Below, in pieces: positions 47,668 through 56,950 of a stretch of 64,000 nt of DNA. The position numbers were made by a program, and so were the translations under genes. The notes below the pieces were generated by a model. That model made no database searches. It worked only from the letters and a program-made list of their open reading frames with translations, and was not told the DNA's origin. Location: NCBI GenBank assembly GCA_019192545.1, contig JAHCMI010000016.1:62001-126000 (forward strand). The letters run 5' to 3'. The DNA comes from Rivularia sp. MS3 (GTDB taxonomy: Bacteria > Cyanobacteriota > Cyanobacteriia > Cyanobacteriales > Nostocaceae). The stretch's first letter is position 1, and every line of letters begins with the position of its first letter.

Positions 47668-48465
47668 ATGAATACCCAAACACCTTCCAATTCTTTAGAC
47701 GTTTACTCAGTTTTAAGCCAAACTCAGCGTTTACGAGTTAGCGACGGAAAAATTAAACCCGTTTTAGATGGTTGCTTGAATAATTCGCAGTTACTTGTAC
47801 TTATTTGGTCGCAGTTAGGGGATTTTGATAACTTAGAATATGCTTGGTGGCTGCAAAAAGAACAAGTAAAGCTCGAAGCTAAAGGTATTACAGTACGTGC
47901 TATTGGCATCGGCGATCGCAACTCTGGAATCAAGTTTTGCGAATATACCGGATTTCCTCAAGAATGCCTGTTTGTGGATGCTCAAGCACAAATTCATCAG
48001 AAGTTAGGACTTTATCAGGGTTTAAATATAAACTTCCCTTTGCTATCAACTTCACAAAACGCTTGGCTCAACTTAATGTTAATGTGTGCTGGAATTGGCA
48101 GCCCTGGAACCTTGAAAGAAGTTTTTAGAGGCTACAAAGGAGATAAAAAAGCACCTCAGTTAATTGGAAACGAAGAAGTTGTTAGAGATACTCCTTTACC
48201 AGCTATAAAAGGTTCGTTTTTTCAGCTTGCTGGAGGAAAAGGTTTTCAGCGTCCTTTTGAACTAGCAACATTACGCTTGCGAAATATGACTGAAGTTTTA
48301 AGCAATTGGAATACTTATGTTCCTAATTCTGCTTATTTAACACAGCGCGGGGGAACTTTTCTATTTGACTCTCAAGGAAAATTAGTTTACGAGCATCGCG
48401 ATCGAGGCATTCTTGGTTTTGCTAAGAATATGAGCAATCCTTTATCTTTTTTGCTTAATTCTTGA
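47668..48465 (+). CDS. Peroxiredoxin-like AhpC/TSA family protein lacking the active-site cysteine
   Basis: A 265-aa protein from the ATG at 47668 (MNTQTPSNSLDVYSVL). A TTG at 47599 in the same frame would overlap the EamA stop and adds a poorly constrained leader. A thioredoxin-like fold is recognisable in LLVLIWSQLGDFDNLEYAWW, ITVRAIGIGDRNS, and the C-terminal GGTFLFDSQGKLVYEHRDRG. The position that holds the peroxidatic Cys in peroxiredoxins has no cysteine (WSQLGDFDN). A redox-inactive or different function is thus likely, as in other cyanobacterial members of this AhpC/TSA-like group that I recall. No partner gene is apparent. Confidence 0.8.
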   Translation: MNTQTPSNSLDVYSVLSQTQRLRVSDGKIKPVLDGCLNNSQLLVLIWSQLGDFDNLEYAWWLQKEQVKLEAKGITVRAIGIGDRNSGIKFCEYTGFPQECLFVDAQAQIHQKLGLYQGLNINFPLLSTSQNAWLNLMLMCAGIGSPGTLKEVFRGYKGDKKAPQLIGNEEVVRDTPLPAIKGSFFQLAGGKGFQRPFELATLRLRNMTEVLSNWNTYVPNSAYLTQRGGTFLFDSQGKLVYEHRDRGILGFAKNMSNPLSFLLNS

Positions 48466-48830
48466 ATTATCTAGATTTCTAGACATTATTTATAAATTGT
48501 TAGCTAATAACTATCTATTAAGCTAAAATTTAATTTACCTAAATATTACCCGAATATTTAAAAATTCTCAGTAAACAAACTTAGGAAAATAGTTTCTGTA
48601 TCATTCAATACTATTTATTAAAAGTCTACGTGTAAGTATGTTTACATTCCTTGACTTTTAATACAAAAATTACTAATTTCTTTTCAAAAACTGTTTTGAA
48701 AGTACTTATAAATTCTGAGAACTGATGTATATCTAAATGTAGTTTACTATCATCTTTTGTAAAGCAGCATACAACTTACTATGGTTGTTGCTATAAAATT
48801 GCAATAGTCCTTGAAGTCGTCAAATTTATC
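48466..48830. other. AT-rich intergenic region
   Basis: 365 bp downstream of the peroxiredoxin-like gene. It likely contains the promoter of the small ORF at 48831. No strong repeat or hairpin was seen. Confidence 0.4.
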
Positions 48831-49013
48831 ATGATTAAAGTATCATCCGCTATACCTAGCTTAGTATTTACTGACAGTAAGTTGAATTCGGAGGAAGATA
48901 ACTATCAGTCTGAGGAGTATTTAGCTAAGCTTAGAGATTTAATTAGCGAACGTTGGGAAGATGTTTGGCAGGAAGTGCAGGCAAGAAAGCAACAACAAAT
49001 AAAGCTTAATTAG
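48831..49013 (+). CDS. Small hypothetical protein (60 aa)
   Basis: A 60-residue ORF starting MIKVSSAIPSLVFTDSKLNS, followed by an amphipathic, charged helix (SEEYLAKLRDLISERWEDVW). I recognise no family. The helix composition looks coding, but no clear Shine-Dalgarno precedes the ATG and it stands alone, so it is a moderate call. Confidence 0.5.
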   Translation: MIKVSSAIPSLVFTDSKLNSEEDNYQSEEYLAKLRDLISERWEDVWQEVQARKQQQIKLN

Positions 49014-49141
49014 TTTTCCTCTAATGGGCAAAATAAGGGCTATAGGATAAAGGTGAGAATGCCTCATCCGTTTCTTACTTCCTTTATCCTTTAACCGTTC
49101 TTTTGGTTTGTAAAAGTTAATAGATAATTTTTAATTACTAA

Positions 49142-50242
49142 TTAACTGCTGTAAGTTTGTTTGAGGGATGCTTCGATAGAGTTTGTTTGTTTGTACAGCC
49201 GAATAAGTTTATGGGCTGGTGTTTCTCGCTTTTCTAAATGAGTTTTTAAAGGTGCGAGTAAATTTAGGTCAGGGTCATTTTTTAATGCAGATTCTACTAC
49301 TTGCATAATCTGTTTTGCACCTGTAAAAATATCTTCATTATCAAATGCTTCTTGTGCTGAAATTTGATGTTTTTTCGCATCCGGTACAGTGGCTCTACCA
49401 GGTAATGAATCTTCTAAAATCATTCCTTTTAATAAAGCTAGTAGTCCAGCGTAAATAGAAAAATCGCTACAGCTATCAAAGGCTTTAAATTCGATCCGAC
49501 CAATTTCTGCCCGAATGCGAGCAATTTTAGTTAAAGATGGAATACTTTTGATTAGCTCTTCCTGTTTTTCTAAAAATACCATTGCCGCAGGTCTTTTTCC
49601 CGTTCTCATGAAAGTTCTGACAGAAAAACCTTCCCACAAACCACCTTGATAAAAAGGAGAACTGTAGCTAAAAGGGATAATATAAGGACTGTAAAAAGTC
49701 AGTTTTCTACCAATATCAATAATACTTTCTGTAGTTAACCCTACCATTGAAATATTCAAATCCGGGCCATAAGTGAGCATGGGAATATCGGCAGTTTGCT
49801 TTTCTGGAGAAGCTTGCCTGCGTTTAGTTTCATATTCATTTAAAGGTGGATTGGGAACAAATTTATCGTAGTTGGGATTGAAGCTAATCAATGCCGGTGA
49901 ATAACCATATTCCGCTGCCGTTTCTTTTAGTAAACGGAAACTTACATCTAATTCGGCGATCGCGCTGCTAATATCGGGGTTTATAGTTGTTCTAATTTCG
50001 ATTCCTTTAGGTAGACATTCGACAACTTCTTCAGAATCAGCAAAACGCTCAAAACCTTCTATATACCAGCGCTTTTCTTTTATCCCGGCATCACCTATCC
50101 GTAATTGAGGATAATCATCTTTATAGATAGGCAATCTTTCGACTATCTGATTGAAATCAGCAAATTTTACCTCAGAGAAGTCAGCAAAATTTCCAGCATT
50201 ATCAATGAAAGCAACCTCATGTTCGATGCCAAAGTGAAACAT
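49142..50242 (-). CDS. Glutamate-cysteine ligase family 2-like carboxylate-amine ligase
   Basis: A 366-aa protein with the GCS2-type layout: FHFGIEHEVAFIDNAGNFAD at the N-terminus (the EHE acidic metal-site region), EIRTTINPDISSAIAELD, an ATP-grasp-like middle with LNISMVGLTTESI, and RIRAEIGRIEFKAFDSCSDF near residue 250, the typical R-x-E-x-R-x-F-D-S arrangement. Such enzymes join an amine to the gamma-carboxylate of glutamate or a similar acid. Whether this one is a true glutathione-pathway enzyme is unknown. The protein is shorter than the cyanobacterial GshA I recall, so a paralogue is plausible. It is followed on the minus strand by no other gene. Confidence 0.8.
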   Translation of the reverse strand: MFHFGIEHEVAFIDNAGNFADFSEVKFADFNQIVERLPIYKDDYPQLRIGDAGIKEKRWYIEGFERFADSEEVVECLPKGIEIRTTINPDISSAIAELDVSFRLLKETAAEYGYSPALISFNPNYDKFVPNPPLNEYETKRRQASPEKQTADIPMLTYGPDLNISMVGLTTESIIDIGRKLTFYSPYIIPFSYSSPFYQGGLWEGFSVRTFMRTGKRPAAMVFLEKQEELIKSIPSLTKIARIRAEIGRIEFKAFDSCSDFSIYAGLLALLKGMILEDSLPGRATVPDAKKHQISAQEAFDNEDIFTGAKQIMQVVESALKNDPDLNLLAPLKTHLEKRETPAHKLIRLYKQTNSIEASLKQTYSS

Positions 50243-50275
50243 TATTTATACCTGAATGAAGTTCGTAATTATGGT

Positions 50276-50956
50276 TTAAGTGAGTTGAAATAATCCCAAG
50301 CGATAAGAGTTTCTGAAGAGAGGAATATACTTGAAGAACAAGCTTTTTATAAAATTTACAGACAAAGGCTGCACAACTTTTACGTTAAGGTTTGCGAAGG
50401 TAATAGTTTCCATCACCCGACAACCGGATTTCCAACTCTGAATCTCGCGGATATCTGAAATACTCCAATCAAAATTTGCTGACATATTTTCGATTAGGGA
50501 TAATTTAGAATCAGATGCAAATTGCGACTTAGAAAAATTCTCAATAAGCTTATCAAAGAGTTGTTTAACTTGCTGTTTTCTTAAATACATCTGTAAGCCT
50601 TCTGCCACAACTATATAACGCCGAGAGCTTATTTGCTTGAACGAGTTAAGCCAATGATTATCTACTGCCTCTTCAGCAGCAAACTTATAATGGTTGCTGT
50701 CGCGATCAAACTTTCTTGGCAAAGAAATTCTGTTGCTTTGTAAGCAGCTAAGTTCTAAGCAACATGAAATATTAAATATTTTGTTAAAGTCACAACTTAG
50801 TTCCTTAACTATCTCAATAAATTTATGAACTACGAGTCTAAAGTCATATTTGTAGAATTTCTTAGCCTTTTCTAAAATAACTATTAATAGTATTTCTTGA
50901 ATATTTCTTGGGATGACTTGGGTTTTCAAAATGCACCTTTCTACAAAATTAATCAA
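50276..50956 (-). CDS. Leucine carboxyl methyltransferase-like protein lacking the SAM-binding motif (probably degenerate)
   Basis: A 226-aa frame. The C-terminal half matches the LCM/PPM1-type methyltransferase family: YKFAAEEAVDNHWL, YIVVAEGLQMYLRKQQVKQL, FDWSISDIREIQSW and a final FRNSYRLGLFQL. The N-terminal part (about 10-70, PRNIQEILLIVILEKAKKF and so on) matches the start of the family. Between them, roughly 50 residues that normally contain the GCGLDTR SAM-binding motif are missing at about residue 75-80. The frame stays open. An internal deletion with loss of activity is the simplest reading. The start is a TTG at 50956 or a TTG at 50929; no ATG is available. Confidence 0.65.
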   Translation of the reverse strand: MINFVERCILKTQVIPRNIQEILLIVILEKAKKFYKYDFRLVVHKFIEIVKELSCDFNKIFNISCCLELSCLQSNRISLPRKFDRDSNHYKFAAEEAVDNHWLNSFKQISSRRYIVVAEGLQMYLRKQQVKQLFDKLIENFSKSQFASDSKLSLIENMSANFDWSISDIREIQSWKSGCRVMETITFANLNVKVVQPLSVNFIKSLFFKYIPLFRNSYRLGLFQLT

Positions 50957-51266
50957 ACATTTTCAGAGTAAATAAGAATAATTATCAATAATATCACTAT
51001 AATAAGTTTACTTCAATAGAAATTATCTAATAAATTTGGTTCTGATGATTTTCTTGTTGGTAAATAAATAACATCGCTGCAAGTCCTGTTCTATAGCTAT
51101 TACAAAAGTAACGATAATCAGCCATCATATTTTTTAAATCAAGCTAGTTGTAATTAAGCGTATATCAATCAGGTACGCTCTTTTTAAATAAATTGGCAAT
51201 AAGTCTTGAGAAAGATAATTGGATGGCGAGTTAGTATGTAAATCAGGAAAGTTAGAGACGTGAGTT
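50957..51266. other. Intergenic region
   Basis: 310 bp between divergent genes, AT-rich. No ORF or repeat of note was seen. Confidence 0.4.
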
Positions 51267-51956
51267 ATGACAAGTGCTGTTCAATCTCCTTACAGCAGCG
51301 AACAAATATCCGCATGGCTGCGAGGGCTGCTGACTATTGCTTGGGCTGACGGAAACTTTGACGAGCAAGAAAAGCAATTGATAACTTCAATCACTCAGGA
51401 AGAATTAACTCCTGGGATGAATGTAGAATCATTTGAAACGATAACGCCAGAAGAATTAGCTGCTGTTTTTGGTAAAAATACTCCCATAGCAGAAAACTTC
51501 TTGCGAACAGCGGTAATGGTAGCCATTGCCGATGGAATCTATTCTCCTAGCGAAGACGAACTACTGCATAAGCTCTGTGAAGCTTTAGGAGAACCAGAAA
51601 ACCTGCTGGAATCTCTGCGCCACACTTTAGAAAATCCTCAACCAGCAGAAGCCGCTTCTGGTGCAGCTTCGCCTCTGACACCTCCAGCAAAACCGCCAAT
51701 TGAAGCTTTGAACCCCCTGCGAGATTGGCTTGATGGTTTGGATGTTGAAGATCCTAAAGTTGCTCGCTTTTTGTGCAAAATGATTCCCTCTCAATGCCCT
51801 TTTGAACGAGATGTGAAATTATTTGGTCGCAAAATCGTGCATATTCCACCTTTATGCAAATTAAACCCGCTTTACGAACAGCTTGTAGGCTTGCGCTTCC
51901 GTGCATTGTCTTATTTAGCAGATGATTGTAAAGAGGATATTTCGGAATATATTTAG
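51267..51956 (+). CDS. TerB-like domain fused to Mo-dependent nitrogenase C-terminal domain
   Basis: A 229-aa protein. Residues about 10-115 match a TerB/tellurite-resistance-like helical domain with two acidic loops (IAWADGNFDEQE and VAIADGIYSPSEDE), likely metal-binding. A Pro/Ala-rich linker (about 120-148) leads to the Mo-nitro_C domain: FLCKMIPSQCPFERDVKLFG, then HIPPLCKLNPLYEQLVGLRF and LADDCKEDIS. The latter domain occurs near nitrogenase proteins and in many cyanobacterial proteins. A direct role in nitrogen fixation is not shown. The three conserved cysteines might bind metal. Fusion of the two domains is seen across cyanobacteria. Confidence 0.88.
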   Translation: MTSAVQSPYSSEQISAWLRGLLTIAWADGNFDEQEKQLITSITQEELTPGMNVESFETITPEELAAVFGKNTPIAENFLRTAVMVAIADGIYSPSEDELLHKLCEALGEPENLLESLRHTLENPQPAEAASGAASPLTPPAKPPIEALNPLRDWLDGLDVEDPKVARFLCKMIPSQCPFERDVKLFGRKIVHIPPLCKLNPLYEQLVGLRFRALSYLADDCKEDISEYI

Positions 51957-52201
51957 TTATTTTGAATGGGAATAGGTAATTGGGCATTGGGCATTGGTTA
52001 TGATAAGTCATTTTTGAAGACTATCAAGTTGGAAACCAAAAGATAGCTATCCTATAAATAGAAGGGGAAAAATTTCTGCATAACTAGCTTTTGGTGATAC
52101 TATTACTTGCTTAAGTAAGGATATATAAGTAGTAAGTAATTGGTTGAACAATCAATTTCCCATGCTCAATTCCCCATACCCTATGCCCATTTTTTATAAT
52201 C

Positions 52202-53233
52202 ATGCAATTTATCGATCGAGCAAAAATTGAAGTAGAAGCAGGTAAAGGTGGTGATGGTATTGTTGCTTTTCGTAGAGAAAAGTATGTACCTGCTGGCGGT
52301 CCTTCCGGAGGTAATGGAGGGCGCGGTGGCTCGGTAATTTTAGTTGCTTCAGAAAATTTGCAAACCTTACTAGATTTTAAATACAAACGTCGTTTTGTAG
52401 CCAAAAACGGTTCTCGTGGTGGTCCGAAAAATAAAACTGGGGCATCTGGAGATGATTTATTAATTGAAGTTCCTTGCGGTACTGCCGTTTACAACGGGGA
52501 AAGTGAAGAGTTGATTGGAGATTTAACTATACCCGGACAAACTTTACTAGTTGCAGAAGGGGGTAAAGGTGGGTTGGGGAATAAGTATTTTTTAAGTAAT
52601 CGTAACCGCGCTCCAGAACATGCTTTACCGGGCTTAGATGGAGAAATTAAAACATTACGTTTGGAATTGAAACTATTAGCGGAAGTTGGAATTATTGGAT
52701 TACCGAATGCTGGTAAATCTACTTTGATATCGGCTCTATCAGCAGCACGCCCAAAAATTGCCGATTATCCTTTTACTACTTTAATACCGAATTTAGGGGT
52801 AGTTAGAAAACCTACTGGTGACGGTACTGTTTTTGCGGATATTCCCGGTTTAATTGAAGGAGCTTCTCAAGGTGCGGGATTAGGACATGATTTCTTGCGT
52901 CACATCGAACGTACTCGCTTGCTGCTACACGTAATTGATGCAACCAGCGAAGATGTAATCGGTGAATACAATACGATTTTACAGGAGTTGCAATCATATG
53001 GGCGAGAATTGCGAGAAAAAACCCAAATTATCGCTTTGAACAAAATTGATGCTGTTGACAAAGAAAATGTAGATTTAGAAGCATTAGCCTCGGAGTTAAA
53101 TCATCTTTCTTTCGCCCCTGTTTTTATGATTTCAGCGGTAACTGGTGAAGGATTGCAGCCGATGTTACAGCAGATTTGGGATACTCTTGATGCTTTAAAT
53201 ATTGACGAAGAAGAGGAAATTGTTGAAGTTTAG
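52202..53233 (+). CDS. obgE: Obg-family GTPase ObgE/CgtA
   Basis: A 343-aa protein. The N-terminal glycine-rich Obg domain (about 1-158, [30 protein letters not shown]) precedes the G domain: G1 [11 protein letters not shown]3 [17 protein letters not shown]4 LNKIDAV and G5 ISAVTGEGL. Obg GTPases bind the 50S subunit and act in ribosome assembly and stringent control. The C-terminal OCT domain is absent and the tail is short and acidic (EEEEIVEV), as is normal for cyanobacterial Obg. The start ATG at 52202 gives the conserved MQFIDRAKI. Confidence 0.96.
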   Translation: MQFIDRAKIEVEAGKGGDGIVAFRREKYVPAGGPSGGNGGRGGSVILVASENLQTLLDFKYKRRFVAKNGSRGGPKNKTGASGDDLLIEVPCGTAVYNGESEELIGDLTIPGQTLLVAEGGKGGLGNKYFLSNRNRAPEHALPGLDGEIKTLRLELKLLAEVGIIGLPNAGKSTLISALSAARPKIADYPFTTLIPNLGVVRKPTGDGTVFADIPGLIEGASQGAGLGHDFLRHIERTRLLLHVIDATSEDVIGEYNTILQELQSYGRELREKTQIIALNKIDAVDKENVDLEALASELNHLSFAPVFMISAVTGEGLQPMLQQIWDTLDALNIDEEEEIVEV

Positions 53234-53641
53234 GGAATAGGGAATAGTGAAGGTTAAAGGTTAAAGGTCAAAGGTCAAAGTTTTAAGAATGAGAATGATA
53301 AGCTTCAGTTTTCATTAATCTCCTAACCGCCATTATGTAGTGCTATTGATATATAGCAATCCTAGATAAGTTGTGAGAAAGGTAAGTGCTAGAAACTCGG
53401 TTTTTCAAAAAAACCGGGTTTATAAAATCTCAAAAATTATTTAGGAATGCTATATAAATACATAAAATATAGGATTCCTCTCCAGATTTATGTTAGCGTA
53501 GCGTGTCCGGAGGACATAAAGCGTATCAAGCTGATATATGCCGAAATTAAAAAAGTAATATACAATTGGTAAGCTAAAAAATTATCAAGCAGATAATCAA
53601 TTCTATTTACCAGACAATAACTACTTTTATTCCTCATTCCC
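53234..53641. other. Intergenic region with repeats
   Basis: 408 bp. Heptamer-type units GGTTAAAGGTTAAAGGTCAAAG lie at about 53251-53280 (in units of 7). A CGGTTTTTCAAAAAAACCG hairpin is at about 53399-53417, and a palindromic short repeat at 53487-53520. No ORF was seen. Confidence 0.55.
53487..53520. repeat. Short palindromic dispersed repeat
   Basis: TTTATGT and ACATAAA form 7-bp arms around TAGCGTAGCGTGTCCGGAGG, whose TCCGGAGGA core resembles the SDR at 3953-3981. Confidence 0.5.
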
Positions 53642-54379
53642 ATGCCATCTTTATTTAAAAAGATTCCACAAAATCCATCCCAATCTAATGTAAAACAAAG
53701 AAATTCTTTGCTAATACCTCGTTCCGAACGGCGAGGATTTTTTTTGTTATTTACTTTTATGACGATGTTGGGATGGATTGGTGGAGGAATTGCTAGTTTA
53801 GCTTTAGAAAAAATTCTGCGAGAGAATATACCGGATTATTTTGCTCAAAATGAACTTTTGTGGTTTAGAATTGCTAAGCTAATTGCCAGCAGTTTATTCG
53901 CATTAATTTTTGCCGCAGACCAATCTATACCTCTTAGCAAATATATTTCTGGCTGGTCTTGGATGATTGCCACTGCTATTGGCTGGTTAGTAGCAAATAC
54001 CGTTTCTCAAGCCTGGATTACATATATTTCTCATATCGCTGCTTCAACAAATGAAATGTCAATACAAGCAGCTATATTTTTTAGAATATTACCAACCGCT
54101 GCTTATATTTTCTCCGGTTTATGGTTGGGTTTATTACAGTGGTTAGTATTACGAAGATACGCAAAAAATGCATTGTGGTGGAATATTGTTCCTTCGCTTT
54201 CATATCTGATTATTAGTATTTCAATATTCTTAACTGCTTCAGTACAAAGTTTTATTCCAGCAATACATCGGGATGTAAGTTTGTATTTAGTTACTCAAGG
54301 AATAACAGCGTTAATTTTGGCTGTAATTCCAGCTATTAGTTTTTGTCGGTTAAGAAAAGCAGTGAACAGTGAACAGTGA
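53642..54379 (+). CDS. Hypothetical membrane protein (245 aa)
   Basis: A 245-aa protein with a basic N-terminus (about 1-32) and about six hydrophobic segments (for example LLFTFMTMLGWIGGGIASLA, WMIATAIGWLVANTVSQ, TAYIFSGLWLGLLQWLVL). I recognise no family and no catalytic motif. The last codons and the TGA stop lie within four GTGAACA heptamers, so the C-terminal KAVNSEQ is partly repeat-derived. The start is ATG at 53642. It stands alone between obgE and the LD-carboxypeptidase gene. Confidence 0.75.
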   Translation: MPSLFKKIPQNPSQSNVKQRNSLLIPRSERRGFFLLFTFMTMLGWIGGGIASLALEKILRENIPDYFAQNELLWFRIAKLIASSLFALIFAADQSIPLSKYISGWSWMIATAIGWLVANTVSQAWITYISHIAASTNEMSIQAAIFFRILPTAAYIFSGLWLGLLQWLVLRRYAKNALWWNIVPSLSYLIISISIFLTASVQSFIPAIHRDVSLYLVTQGITALILAVIPAISFCRLRKAVNSEQ

Positions 54380-54389
54380 ACAGTGAACA
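54362..54389. repeat. Four tandem GTGAACA heptamers
   Basis: Four exact GTGAACA units. The TGA stop of the membrane protein gene (54377-54379) is inside the array, so changes in copy number can alter the protein end. Confidence 0.85.
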
Positions 54390-54664
54390 GTTATTAATTC
54401 AGTAATTAGTTTTGAATGAGGTTGTGCGAATATATCGTATTAGCAGTATGTCGTAACATTAGTCAATAATGTTAGGAAACTAATTAAGACTAACACTCAT
54501 GATTATTAAACCTTTGAGCTTGAACCTTTAACCTCTAAACTTCGCGTAGCACTATATTTGCTAATAAAAATTGGTAAAAAAGATGGTAGCACCAATAATT
54601 AAACATTTGAGATGCTCGCTTATAGTTTTACTAGTTAGAACTGCTCACTGTTAACTGCTGACTG

Positions 54665-55657
54665 CTAACTATTAACACTCAACACTCCTTCATCTGCATC
54701 CAAAGTGGCCATTACACCTACAGGTAAAGCTGCATTTGGTGCTTCATGCCCGAAAGGTAAGTGAGAAACAACGGGAATACCTAAATCATCTAATCTATCG
54801 CGTAACACTTCCTCTACAGTGAAACTAGGAATATTTTTTGGTGCTTCGCAACTAGTAAAACTACCTATGGCAACTCCAGCTATCTTTATTAAAGCACCGC
54901 TCATCCGCCATTGAGTCAACATTCTATCGATACGGTAGGGTGCTTCTCCTACATCTTCGATTGCTAAAATAGCTCCGTCAAGTTTTGGTTGCATTGGAGT
55001 ACCCAAAAGATGAGTCGCAACAGTGAGATTTGCCGGTAATAACCTACCGCTAACAGTTCCACCTCCCCACCCTTTACCTTTCAAGGATTCAAGGGGTTTA
55101 CCTTCTACCAAATCAAATAATCTTTGTATAGACCAAGCCGGTTCGTTGGCAACAGTAGTCATTACCGGCGCATGAACCCCACAAATTCCAGCTTTATAAA
55201 GACTCCACAATAAAGCTGTAATATCCGAAAAGCCAATTAACCATTTTGGAGAATAAGCATTAGGAGTTTCTTGTGTTTGCAACATCCACGTCCATTCTTC
55301 CAAAATTCTTGTCGTACCAAAACCACCTCTAGCGCACAGAATACCCCGGCATTCTGGATCTTTCCATGCTGCTGCTAAATGATTGCGTCTATTTTTGTCA
55401 TTACCAGCCAAATATCCCCACCTGTCTTCTATTTCCGGTATTACCTCAACTCGATAACCGCGCGATCGCCAAATTTCTACACCGTGCTGAAGTGCTTCAA
55501 ATTCTCGCAAAGCACCACTAGGAGCAATCACTCGCAACAAGTCGCCCGGTTGCAAAGGTTGCGGTATCAATAAATTATCAGTGGGGTATTGAGTTTTAAC
55601 TTGCATTGACTGGTGGTTATTTACAATAGATATGGATGGGGAAGTTGTCATTTTCAA
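54665..55657 (-). CDS. LD-carboxypeptidase (peptidase S66)
   Basis: A 330-aa protein of S66 family length. PQPLQPGDLLRVIAPSG is the family N-terminus. CARGGFGTTRILE is followed by the nucleophile serine in LIGFSDITALLWSL. The Glu lies in AILAIEDVGEAPYRIDRML, and the His in VSHLPFGHEAPNAALPVG. The enzyme trims the D-Ala from the L,D bond of murein tetrapeptide during peptidoglycan recycling. No signal peptide is visible, so it should be cytoplasmic. The start ATG at 55657 gives a 30-residue lead before the family core; a start nearer VKTQYP cannot be excluded. Confidence 0.92.
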   Translation of the reverse strand: MKMTTSPSISIVNNHQSMQVKTQYPTDNLLIPQPLQPGDLLRVIAPSGALREFEALQHGVEIWRSRGYRVEVIPEIEDRWGYLAGNDKNRRNHLAAAWKDPECRGILCARGGFGTTRILEEWTWMLQTQETPNAYSPKWLIGFSDITALLWSLYKAGICGVHAPVMTTVANEPAWSIQRLFDLVEGKPLESLKGKGWGGGTVSGRLLPANLTVATHLLGTPMQPKLDGAILAIEDVGEAPYRIDRMLTQWRMSGALIKIAGVAIGSFTSCEAPKNIPSFTVEEVLRDRLDDLGIPVVSHLPFGHEAPNAALPVGVMATLDADEGVLSVNS

Positions 55658-55743
55658 CTGTGTTTCTTAGTTCGCCATTGGTAAGTGTTTATCCGTAAAA
55701 TGAATTGAAAAAATCATTAATAGTTGTGAAATTTTCAGCAATT

Positions 55744-56811
55744 TTAAGCTCTCGAATTCAAAATGTCTACAAACCATTTTTCAAAACGCTCGCCTAATAC
55801 TTCTAAAGAGAATACTTTTTGTGCGGTATCGCGGCAAGTTTGACGGTTTATTTGTTCTACACGCTTTGTTGCTTCTATTAATCCACTTACGCTATCTGGT
55901 TTTACTAAAAAACCAGTTTCGTTGTTTTTGATAATCGATGCAGGACCACCCCGACTATAGGAAATTACTGGAACTCCACAAGCTAGCGCTTCGATTGCGA
56001 CATTTCCAAATGCTTCTACCCAGCGAGGTGTCATAATTAATGCTTTACACTCGCCCAGAATTTGCTGCATTTCTTTAGTAGATAAAAACCCTAAATATTC
56101 AAAAGGTGCATTTGGATAATCTTGCTGAATTTTCTGCCAATAAGATTCATCTTGAATTTTACCCATAACCTTGAGAGAAATGTTAGTACTCTCTGCTACA
56201 GCGAAGGCATCTTCTAAACCTTTTTCTGGAGAAATACGACCCAACCAAGCCAATTGTTGTTTCGGCTGACTACAAAATTGATACAAAGATAAATCTATGC
56301 CGCTGCTCAAATAATATATAGGAGAAATTAATTTTGGAAATGTATCAGCTTGTGCGGGAGTATAAAAACCAATGGTACCGGGAAACTGTTTTGATATTTT
56401 TACAATAATTTGATCGAGAGCATCGGAAAGAGAACCCATGCTTACAAAATGAGCAATGGGAATTTTGAAAAAAGGTGTCAAGTAGAAAGGCAACCAATCG
56501 TAAGCAAAATTAACAACTAAGTCGTATTCGTTTTCAACTTGGCGGACGTAATCCCACATATTAGCTAAAAGTGGATTACACGGCATAGTAATCGGCGTTT
56601 GACGCTCTAAACTTTGGGCAATAATCTGTAGATTACCTGAAATCTGCATTACAGGTAAGTCATCCCAAGTTGAACCAGCAGGAGCAACAATCTGTAAATC
56701 GTGTCCTCTTCTAATTATTTCGCGAGCAATATTGTACAAACTTAATTCCACGCCACCACCCAATCCAGAACCAAGAGGCCCCACGGGAGTCGAAACAAAT
56801 AGTAACTTCAT
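55744..56811 (-). CDS. Glycosyltransferase family 4 protein
   Basis: A 355-aa GT-B protein. LFVSTPVGPLGSGLGGGVEL at the N-terminus is the usual glycine loop. The C-terminal donor domain has LAWLGRISPEKGLEDAFAVA, YLGFLSTKEMQQILGECKAL and the GT4 signature WVEAFGNVAIEALACGVPVI. The substrates are unknown; a role in surface polysaccharide or glycolipid synthesis is plausible. It lies about 85 bp downstream from a start on the same strand as the LD-carboxypeptidase gene, so the two may be co-transcribed. Confidence 0.92.
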   Translation of the reverse strand: MKLLFVSTPVGPLGSGLGGGVELSLYNIAREIIRRGHDLQIVAPAGSTWDDLPVMQISGNLQIIAQSLERQTPITMPCNPLLANMWDYVRQVENEYDLVVNFAYDWLPFYLTPFFKIPIAHFVSMGSLSDALDQIIVKISKQFPGTIGFYTPAQADTFPKLISPIYYLSSGIDLSLYQFCSQPKQQLAWLGRISPEKGLEDAFAVAESTNISLKVMGKIQDESYWQKIQQDYPNAPFEYLGFLSTKEMQQILGECKALIMTPRWVEAFGNVAIEALACGVPVISYSRGGPASIIKNNETGFLVKPDSVSGLIEATKRVEQINRQTCRDTAQKVFSLEVLGERFEKWFVDILNSRA

Positions 56812-56950
56812 CCAAATATTATTTCAAGGCTTAATTTAAATAAATATTAAATGCCTCTGTTACTTAACGCTAGCAGGGGGTGGGTTATAGGAGTTGAAAG
56901 TAGTAAGTAGTAAGTAGCGAATCAACTGTTAGTATTTTGATGTTAACTGT

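Noticed and set aside
49142-50956. A peptide-natural-product cluster formed by the ligase-like and methyltransferase-like genes
   Set aside because: The methyltransferase appears degenerate, and no precursor peptide, transporter or synthetase is next to them.
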